This document shows, piece after piece, positions 1-4,488 of a DNA stretch of 5,429 nt. The DNA comes from Parachlamydiaceae bacterium. Its GTDB lineage: Bacteria; Chlamydiota; Chlamydiia; Chlamydiales; Parachlamydiaceae. The stretch covers positions 1 to 5,429 of the forward strand of contig JAUXSJ010000112.1 of assembly GCA_030679615.1 (NCBI GenBank). The letters run 5' to 3'. The notes beneath the pieces are model-generated. The model saw only the letters and a list, made by a program, of their open reading frames with translations. It was not told the origin of the DNA and made no database searches. Every line of letters begins with the position of its first letter. The stretch's first letter is position 1. The position numbers and the translations under genes are program-made.

Positions 1-338
1 GACCAGGTCCTGTATTAACGGGTGATAGAAAGGTGGCTTTACCACCTCGACAAGAACTAGCACGCAGCATGGAAGCCGTGATTCATCATTTTAAACTCAT
101 CAGTGAAGGAATACATCCACCTGCAGGGGAACTTTATCAATGCGTTGAATCAGCAAGAGGGGAATTAGGTTGTTATTTAGAAACAGATGGAGGATCTCGT
201 CCATATCGATTACGTGTAAGATCTCCATCATTTCCTCACGTTCAAGTCCTTGAAAAAGCCTTACCTGGTCATACCTTCTCAGAAATGGTTGTAGCGATTG
301 CAAGTGTGGATCCCATTTTGGGGGATGTTGATCGTTAG
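1..338 (+). CDS. nuoD: NADH-quinone oxidoreductase subunit D, C-terminal part (5' truncated by the window)
   Basis: This is the carboxyl end of the 49-kDa subunit of respiratory complex I, which with NuoB lines the quinone-binding cavity of the peripheral arm on the cytoplasmic side of the inner membrane. The frame is already open at base 3 and reads PGPVLTGDRKVALPPR, so the GTG at 33 is an internal valine, not a start. Family hallmarks seen are the KVALPPR stretch, SMEAVIHHFKL, the PAGELYQCVE segment, PYRLRVRSPSF and the terminal VDPILGDVDR, which matches the usual NuoD ending (…DVDR or …EIDR). Roughly the last quarter of the protein is present. Its base composition is near 48% G+C at the start, far richer than the neighbouring genes, as expected for a conserved housekeeping gene. 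The gene stops at TAG and is followed 5 bases later by a convergent gene, so no nuoE follows directly. The identification is firm. Confidence 0.96.
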   Translation, partial: PGPVLTGDRKVALPPRQELARSMEAVIHHFKLISEGIHPPAGELYQCVESARGELGCYLETDGGSRPYRLRVRSPSFPHVQVLEKALPGHTFSEMVVAIASVDPILGDVDR

Positions 339-343
339 CAAAT

Positions 344-1441
344 TTAATCGACTACATCAATCAAATTATTGAAAATTTCTTTTAAAGCTTGAATGCGTTT
401 TCCTTCATTAGAAATCTTATCAACTGTATCAAGCGCCTCCTTTAATTGCTTTTCTTTTAGAAATTCTTGAGGATTTAGCAATGCATATTCAATGGATTCC
501 TGGGCATTTTTTGGATGAGCAAAATCATAAATAATTTGATAAAGTACTTTTGATTGTTGGTGTTTATTTTTAATTCCTTTTATTATTTCGGAACCTAAGA
601 TGAAATGTTCTTTTTCAAATAATAAAAAATAAATTTCAACAAAAGCAGAAATTTTCACTGAAGGCTCAATAATAGAGCGTTCTATGATATTTATTGCTTT
701 TTCAGAATCTAAAAGAATTAAAATTTTTGAAAGGTTTTTAAGTGTATTATTTCGTAAGGAAGGATCATTAATTGCGTAAGCTACTTCCAAAGCTTCGTTA
801 AAATAAAATTTAACTAATTGTATAGAATTATCACTAAAGAAAATGTCTCGCAATTCTTTAACTAAATTTTCTCTAGCTAATTTGAAAGCTAATCCAAAAT
901 AATTTCTTATAATTAATGATTGAAAGAGATCTTTAAAAGCATCATGTTTTTGAGAAATTTCATCATATTTTTTTATTTTATCAATTTTTTTATAAATATT
1001 TGATAAATAAAAAACATCACATAAAAAATTAAATTTAAAAGTTTCGGGGATCGATTTTTTTAAAATTAAGCATTCATCTTTAGTTAAGGTTTTTAAAAAA
1101 TTTATCACTTCTATTTTTAATTCCATAGGTGACAATTTTGCTATTGTAATAAACGTTAATTTTATTTTATTTTTTTCGCAAAGATTAAAAAGCTGTTTTA
1201 GGTTAGGCTGATAATCGTTTTTAAAATGAAAATATAAAAAAGTAATAAAATTTTTAACTTCCTTAAATTGATCATTTAATAATTGAGCATTTGTTTTTAT
1301 CAAAGGTTTTTCATTTAGGGGGAATGCTTTGTATTCATCAAGGATCGAAATTGGAACGTTAATTAAAACGTTATTATTTTGATTAGGACTTTCCTGAATA
1401 CTTGGATTAGTGTTTGGAATTAAATTTGATAGGCTTTCCAT
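344..1441 (-). CDS. helical-repeat protein of unknown function, possible secreted effector
   Basis: A 365-residue protein that I do not recognise by name. Residues 1-30 are polar and rich in Asn, Pro, Ser and Gln, as in many disordered secretion leaders. The middle is Lys/Ile/Leu/Phe-rich and helical. The C-terminal half shows four related helical-hairpin units of the pattern A-x-x-(I/V)-x-x-I-x-(D/N)-x4-(R/K)-x2-(A/T)-L: near residues 217-241 (ALEVAYAINDPSLRNNTLKN), 249-275, 282-308 and 336-361 (ALDTVDKISNEGKRIQALKE). Such TPR/HEAT-like solenoids usually bind proteins. No signal peptide, membrane helix or catalytic motif is visible. The ATG at 1441 has only a weak AAAGA upstream and no AGGAG, so the start is less certain than the frame. 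The gene is extremely A+T-rich, converges on nuoD, and diverges from the small membrane-protein gene at 1620. A role as a host-interaction protein is inference only. Confidence 0.82.
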   Translation of the reverse strand: MESLSNLIPNTNPSIQESPNQNNNVLINVPISILDEYKAFPLNEKPLIKTNAQLLNDQFKEVKNFITFLYFHFKNDYQPNLKQLFNLCEKNKIKLTFITIAKLSPMELKIEVINFLKTLTKDECLILKKSIPETFKFNFLCDVFYLSNIYKKIDKIKKYDEISQKHDAFKDLFQSLIIRNYFGLAFKLARENLVKELRDIFFSDNSIQLVKFYFNEALEVAYAINDPSLRNNTLKNLSKILILLDSEKAINIIERSIIEPSVKISAFVEIYFLLFEKEHFILGSEIIKGIKNKHQQSKVLYQIIYDFAHPKNAQESIEYALLNPQEFLKEKQLKEALDTVDKISNEGKRIQALKEIFNNLIDVVD

Positions 1442-1533
1442 TTGATCTTTTTATTTTATTTGAATGTTGTTTAAAAGAGGAGATTTAATAAAAATTCTTG
1501 TGCTCAGGATAATTGCAGAAAAGATATTTTTTG

Positions 1534-1561
1534 TTGACATAAATCTTTTTTTTTGAATAAT
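1534..1561 (+). promoter_or_regulatory. sigma70-like promoter for the first small membrane-protein gene
   Basis: A consensus -35 box TTGACA (1534-1539) is followed after 16 bases by AATAAT (1556-1561), a 5 of 6 match to TATAAT. Transcription would begin near 1568, giving a leader of about 50 bases before the ATG at 1620. The same 11-base string TTTGTTGACAT, which holds the -35 box, recurs at 2000-2010 upstream of the paralogue. Confidence 0.65.
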
Positions 1562-1575
1562 TTTTTAAAGTTAAA

Positions 1576-1600
1576 AACTAATTAAAACTCTAAATTAGTT
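1576..1600 (+). promoter_or_regulatory. A+T-rich dyad in the leader of the 1620 gene
   Basis: AACTAATT (1576-1583) and its exact reverse complement AATTAGTT (1593-1600) flank a 9-base spacer, 20 bases before the start codon. It could be a weak leader hairpin or an operator half-site pair. In DNA this A+T-rich an 8-base dyad can arise by chance, so the call is tentative. Confidence 0.25.
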
Positions 1601-1619
1601 ATATTATTAAAAGGATTTT

Positions 1620-1964
1620 ATGTTAGGTCTAATAATTGCACATAGTTTATCTATCTCGCCAACAAATGTAAAGGAATTTGGAACATCTATCTTTTTAAGA
1701 ACATCTTTTGTAAGTGTTGCCTATCTATCATTGTTAAAAATTATTGTAGCAACAAAAAAACAATGGATTCTTGATTCGTTAGCTCAAGACTTAATGGAAG
1801 GTAAAACCCTGTCGTCTATTACTTATAGTAATGGTTTCATAAAAAAATTTGATTCATTAAAAGGAATAGGGCACGCTATCACAGCAATTTTTATTTTAGC
1901 TGTAGTAGGAACTACTATTCAAACGATTTACTCTTCTTTAAATAAAGAAAAATATCGAATCTAA
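1620..1964 (+). CDS. small membrane protein, first of two tandem paralogues, function unknown
   Basis: A 114-residue protein not recognised as any named family. It has a moderately hydrophobic stretch at residues 25-45 (FLRTSFVSVAYLSLLKII) and a clear single membrane helix near 86-104 (AITAIFILAVVGTTIQTIY), followed by a short basic tail (NKEKYRI) suggesting a cytoplasmic C terminus. The start ATG follows AAAAGGA (1609-1615) with a short 4-base gap. A TTGACA promoter lies upstream. It is paralogous to the gene at 2118: residues 79-109 match in 24 of 31 positions, and LRT, AYL, LK and LM-x-GK align in the less conserved N-terminal part. Strongest conservation in the membrane helix and the preceding SLKG-x-G suggests this segment is functional. 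It does not show the bilobed hydrophobic domain of typical chlamydial Inc proteins, although an inclusion-membrane or envelope role cannot be excluded. Confidence 0.85.
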   Translation: MLGLIIAHSLSISPTNVKEFGTSIFLRTSFVSVAYLSLLKIIVATKKQWILDSLAQDLMEGKTLSSITYSNGFIKKFDSLKGIGHAITAIFILAVVGTTIQTIYSSLNKEKYRI

Positions 1965-2003
1965 TTATTCATTTTATGTCCCGTTGGGGATGTAAGGAGT
2001 TTG

Positions 2004-2033
2004 TTGACATTCAATAATATTCACGCTTAAAAA
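2004..2033 (+). promoter_or_regulatory. possible promoter for the second small membrane-protein gene
   Basis: TTGACA (2004-2009) lies in the same TTTGTTGACAT context as the promoter at 1534. An 18-base spacer leads to TAAAAA (2028-2033), a 4 of 6 match to the -10 consensus. The -35 is excellent and the -10 poor, so the exact start point is uncertain. The leader to the ATG at 2118 would be about 80 bases. Confidence 0.45.
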
Positions 2034-2117
2034 TAAGTTTATTTTGTAAAAATTTATTCTTTTAATTATGATATTAAAATGAAATGTAAATTTTTTAATT
2101 AAAGGAGAAATTTTTTT

Positions 2118-2456
2118 ATGCTTATTAGTTCTATTATTCATGAAATGAATACACCACCAACAAGCTCACAAGAAGTTGTAAAGAGTAGCGTTCTTAGAAC
2201 GGTTCATTTAACTACTGCTTACTTAACTGTATTAAAGTTGACTTCCCTAATTCAGGAAGCAATTCAAAGTTCATTCGTTCGAAATTTAATGAATGGAAAA
2301 AAAATTATACCAGATAATTATCAAAGCACTACTTTAATGAAACTTGGTTCATTAAAGGGAGTTGGTTACGCTATTACAGCAATTTTTATTTTAGTTGTAA
2401 TAGGTACAACTGCCCAAACTATTTACGCTTCATCTAATAAAAAAAATAATCGATAG
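2118..2456 (+). CDS. small membrane protein, second tandem paralogue, function unknown
   Basis: A 112-residue paralogue of the 1620 gene product, 153 bases downstream in the same orientation. Its membrane helix is near residues 85-103 (AITAIFILVVIGTTAQTIY), preceded by GSLKGVGY and followed by a polar basic tail (SSNKKNNR). The N-terminal 75 residues are diverged, with shared LRT at 26-28, AYL at 34-36 and LM-x-GK at 57-61. The start is well supported: AAAGGAG (2101-2107) sits 10 bases before the ATG. It appears to have its own TTGACA promoter rather than sharing a transcript. The arrangement indicates local gene duplication followed by divergence of the soluble part. No enzyme motif is visible, and no clear terminator follows the stop codon. 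Confidence 0.85.
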   Translation: MLISSIIHEMNTPPTSSQEVVKSSVLRTVHLTTAYLTVLKLTSLIQEAIQSSFVRNLMNGKKIIPDNYQSTTLMKLGSLKGVGYAITAIFILVVIGTTAQTIYASSNKKNNR

Positions 2457-2571
2457 TCTAAATTACATTCCTGATTTGATTATTCAATTAATTATTTAAG
2501 CTAAAAAATGATAGTGGGATTCATATTAATTCATTAGACCTATTGCGCTACTACGTAAAATATAACCCACG
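2457..2571. other. intergenic spacer without recognisable gene
   Basis: Mostly A+T-rich DNA between the second paralogue and the first hairpin repeat. I see no terminator hairpin with a T-tract, promoter or open frame. The last 35 bases (about 2543-2571) may belong to a poorly conserved outer extension of the adjacent inverted repeat, because CTACGTAAAATATAAC at 2550-2565 partly matches the complement of the sequence beyond 2803. Confidence 0.4.
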
Positions 2572-2803
2572 CTTGGCGCTCAATGGTATTAAGTTAAAAG
2601 AAATATTATTAATCAACTGGCGCGTAAACATAAAATGCCGTCCTTTCAGGACTCGATGATTATTTTACGTTTTCCTAGGTCGAAGCGAAGCGGAGTCATA
2701 GGAGAACTTAAAATAATCATCGTGTCCTGAAAGGACGGCATTTTATGCTTACGCCTCAATTAGTAATAGCAATTTTTTTTAACTTAATACCATTAGGCGT
2801 AAG
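2572..2803. repeat. long hairpin-forming inverted repeat, MITE-like
   Basis: A 232-base imperfect palindrome. The inner arms 2629-2677 and 2699-2747 pair in 46 of 49 positions without gaps, including 24 uninterrupted pairs (2629-2652 with 2724-2747). They enclose a 21-base loop holding CGAAGCGAAGCG. Outer arms are interrupted by small gaps but contain an exact 18-base pair, 2582-2599 with 2777-2794. Each inner arm also holds a small hairpin of its own (GTCCT-ttc-AGGAC at 2640-2652 and its mirror). There is no open frame for a transposase, so a non-autonomous MITE-like element or a structured intergenic repeat is the best reading. No clear target-site duplication was found. A related half-copy lies at 4080-4123. 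Confidence 0.85.
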
Positions 2804-2851
2804 AACATCGTTTAATTTTCCGAGTCCTATTAGATTTTTCAATACCCTTAA

Positions 2852-3005
2852 AATCGCTATGACGAGCTCTCTATATCCTTTTTATCTTATTCCCCATAGT
2901 GAACCCCTTTCCCATAGTGATCCCCCCCCCCTTGTCGCTCGCAAGCTCGCTCTTCAGTTACAGTGGGGATAAGATAAAAAAAGCATACAGCTTGTCATAG
3001 CGATT
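2852..3005. repeat. second long inverted repeat with C-tract loop
   Basis: Outer arms AATCGCTATGAC (2852-2863) and its exact complement (2994-3005) continue inward, with a few mismatches, to TTTTTATCTTAT (2879-2890) paired with 2969-2980. A CCCC/GGGG step follows after one bulged base. The loop of about 68 bases is unusual: the 10-mer CCCATAGTGA occurs twice with an 18-base period (2893 and 2911), then a run of ten C (2922-2931), then GCTCGCAAGCTCGC. The arm sequences differ from the repeat 48 bases upstream, so this is a distinct element. It carries no gene. It may be a second MITE-like family or a structured RNA or DNA element. Confidence 0.75.
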
Positions 3006-3238
3006 CAAAAAGTGGTTACCTTTAAATCTTAAATATTTGCCCTATCATATTTATCTTGTTTTTATATTTTTAAACATATTGCGAATATGTAGCCTTTAGT
3101 AATGAATACTTGGTTTTAATGTAATTTGAAAATATATAATATAAAAAAATTTATGCTTTCTTAATATGTTTATTAAAAAATCATTATAATAATTATTTAT
3201 AATATATTTTAATTAATAATTTAAAAAAGGAGTAGTTG
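3006..3238 (+). promoter_or_regulatory. A+T-rich leader of the ankyrin-like gene
   Basis: No gene is visible here. TATAAT occurs exactly at 3135-3140, 3185-3190 and 3198-3203, but none has a good TTGACA at the proper distance, so the active promoter cannot be chosen from sequence. The region ends in a strong ribosome site, AAAGGAG (3226-3232), six bases before the ATG at 3239. Confidence 0.35.
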
Positions 3239-3964
3239 ATGTCAACATTAAATGGAAATACATATATTACAAATACAACAGATAATGGAAAATTATATTT
3301 GGGAATAAGTAATTTTTCTGATGATGTTAGTAAAACTTTAGGAACAGGAATTGATATTTATAAAAATTCAATTTTTGCATTTTTTGCAAGGATATTTAAT
3401 TTTGCATCAAAAATAGAAGTTAATGGTAAGCATTACACTGTGAATAATAAAAGTTTTAATGAGCATCTACGTTCTATTGACATGATATACGCAAATATTA
3501 ATATTGTTAGAGGAATGGGTTATAAAAATTTTATTCATGAAAATAGAGAGAATATTAAAGAAAGTGAAAAAAATTTAGCGGAAAATATTTCAGATGAAAA
3601 AAGAACCAAGTTATTTGTTAAATTGATTCATGAAATTAAGAATAATAGAACTGAAAACATTATAAATTTAGTGAATAAAGGGGCTTATCTAGATCGAAAA
3701 TTTTATGAAGTAAAATTGGGAAAGACGACTTATTATTGTTGTAGTGATAAAGCTTTAGCTAAATTAATTTCTAATTTTAATAAGATTGATTTTTCTATTC
3801 TTTCACCGATTCGAATGGCTTCAGAGCAAAAAAATGATGATATTGTTCACTTTATGTTAGATTTCATGGCTAAGGATAAGATTACAGATAATAAAGATCT
3901 AGTGCGATTAAAAGGATCCGAAATGGAAAAAATAGAACAAAACCAAATTGAATTTTCAAAATAA
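3239..3964 (+). CDS. ankyrin-like repeat protein, probable accessory or effector protein
   Basis: A 241-residue protein. The TTG at 3236 is in frame, but AAAGGAG at 3226-3232 lies six bases from the ATG at 3239, so the ATG is the preferred start. Residues 1-40 are polar and Asn/Thr/Gly-rich. Residues 44-58 form a hydrophobic aromatic patch (SIFAFFARIFNFASK). Residues 125-152 (LIHEIKNNRTENIINLVNKG) and 188-211 (SPIRMASEQKNDDIVHFMLD) resemble the two-helix core of ankyrin units, compare the family pattern TPLHxAxxxGHxxIVxxLLxxGA. The loop glycines are mostly lost, so these are degenerate units separated by an atypical 30-residue segment with a CC pair. Ankyrin units mediate protein binding and are frequent in secreted proteins of intracellular bacteria. 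No signal peptide or membrane span is clear. The gene stands alone, with a strong terminator 29 bases after its stop. Existence of the gene is secure; the ankyrin assignment is moderate. Confidence 0.85.
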   Translation: MSTLNGNTYITNTTDNGKLYLGISNFSDDVSKTLGTGIDIYKNSIFAFFARIFNFASKIEVNGKHYTVNNKSFNEHLRSIDMIYANINIVRGMGYKNFIHENRENIKESEKNLAENISDEKRTKLFVKLIHEIKNNRTENIINLVNKGAYLDRKFYEVKLGKTTYYCCSDKALAKLISNFNKIDFSILSPIRMASEQKNDDIVHFMLDFMAKDKITDNKDLVRLKGSEMEKIEQNQIEFSK

Positions 3965-3992
3965 TTAATCCTTTTTATTTTTTATTCTAACT

Positions 3993-4025
3993 AAAACCTA
4001 TCTTCTTTGAAGATAGGTTTTTTTT
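3993..4025 (+). terminator. rho-independent terminator of the ankyrin-like gene
   Basis: A perfect 13-base-pair stem, AAAACCTATCTTC (3993-4005) with its complement (4009-4021), closes a 3-base loop and runs into eight T (4018-4025). It lies 29 bases after the TAA at 3962-3964 and has the canonical form of an intrinsic terminator. Because the stem starts with A's, it could also work in the opposite direction, but no minus-strand gene ends here. Confidence 0.9.
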
Positions 4026-4079
4026 ATTAGATTTCAGAATAATGAATAGAATTATCTTCTAAGGTCTACCCTTTAATTT

Positions 4080-4123
4080 TTTATTAATTAATTGATGCGA
4101 ATTAAGCAAAAATGCCGTCCTTT
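4080..4123. repeat. half copy of the 2572-2803 hairpin repeat
   Basis: Plus strand 4090-4123 aligns with the complement of 2730-2761: about 30 matching positions, one mismatch and two small gaps, including an exact 15-base run AAAATGCCGTCCTTT (4109-4123). Similarity continues weakly upstream to about 4080 (TTATTAATTAATTG against CTATTACTAATTG). Past 4123 the palindromic mate is missing, so this is a single arm, either a truncated element or the edge of a rearrangement. Confidence 0.65.
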
Positions 4124-4368
4124 GGTTCAGTCATAACTAAAAAGCGAAAGTCCTCTTTCGCTTTTGATATAGCGGAAGTAAAGTTTCTACAGCTAGCACA
4201 AATCATTTCGAATACGGGCATTCAGAATTTGCAACAGGCCTTAGGTCAGAACGAAGCGGATGTCTTGGAAAAACATCAAAAAAAGCATTGAGTTCGTATA
4301 GTGCGATTCAAAAGATGTTTAACTTTGCGAGTAAGCACCCATTTAGTATGAATGCACGTAAAATTTAA
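4112..4368 (+). pseudogene. frameshifted coding remnant, family not recognised
   Basis: A frame from ATG 4112 reads 59 residues to TGA at 4289-4291. The protein-like part begins near 4164 (FDIAEVKFLQLAQIISNTGI, then QNLQQALGQNEADVLEK). A second frame continues it as TSKKALSSYSAIQKMFNFAS and ends HPFSMNARKI at TAA 4366-4368. The two would join if one A were restored in the A5 run at 4269-4273, giving about 85 residues of helical, Gln/Ala/Leu-rich protein. The stretch 4201-4260 has 27 G+C in 60, against 9 in 60 at 4381-4440, so it differs from its flanks like a relic of a more conserved gene. No ribosome site precedes ATG 4112, which lies inside a repeat arm, so the true beginning is probably lost. 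I do not recognise the family. A secretion-apparatus or mobile-element protein would be a guess. Confidence 0.5.
4140..4165. terminator. perfect hairpin, possible relic terminator
   Basis: AAAAGCGAAAG (4140-4150) and its exact complement (4155-4165) enclose the loop TCCT. The stem ends in four T before the sequence changes to GATATAG, so the T-tract is short for a terminator. It lies within the frame of the coding remnant, which argues that this part was originally intergenic and was joined to the remnant by rearrangement. Confidence 0.4.
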
Positions 4369-4415
4369 ATTAATGATTTACTAATGTACTAAATTTTTTG
4401 TTTTTTTAAATTAAT

Positions 4416-4444
4416 TTGTTTTAAATTGTTAGCTAACTTATAAT
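4416..4444 (+). promoter_or_regulatory. promoter of the F-box gene with a palindrome in the spacer
   Basis: TTGTTT (4416-4421) and a consensus TATAAT (4439-4444) are separated by exactly 17 bases, and the predicted start near 4451 gives a leader of about 38 bases to ATG 4489. The spacer contains a perfect 10-base palindrome GTTAGCTAAC (4428-4437) abutting the -10 box, a position suited to a repressor operator. Only three of six -35 bases match the consensus. Confidence 0.5.
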
Positions 4445-4488
4445 ATTTTTTAAAATTAAAATATTAAAAATAATTCAACGGGTGTTTT

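Noticed and set aside
33..35. GTG as the start of a 101-residue protein
   Set aside because: The same frame is open to the left edge and encodes conserved NuoD residues, so this GTG is an internal valine.
100..303. Minus-strand open frame of 67 codons
   Set aside because: It lies entirely opposite the well identified nuoD coding frame.
1974..1993. TCCC-GTTG-GGGA as a terminator of the first paralogue
   Set aside because: The stem is only four pairs and no T-tract follows.
2893..2931. G-quadruplex on the minus strand at the C-rich loop
   Set aside because: G-runs on the complementary strand are unevenly spaced and the longest loops exceed the usual limits. Only the C10 tract is clearly notable.
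2745..2972. Open frame of 75 codons on the plus strand
   Set aside because: It begins inside one inverted repeat and ends inside the next, has no ribosome site, and reads through the C-tract. It is a by-product of the repeats.
2572..3005. CRISPR array
   Set aside because: The repeats are inverted arms rather than regularly spaced direct repeats with unique spacers.
3236..3238. TTG as the start of the ankyrin-like gene
   Set aside because: The adjacent ATG at 3239 has better spacing from AAAGGAG and is the commoner start codon.
4341..4407. ATTTAGTA / TACTAAAT hairpin with a T-rich tail as a terminator
   Set aside because: The loop is 38 bases and the stem is A+T-rich, so it is not a convincing terminator in this composition.
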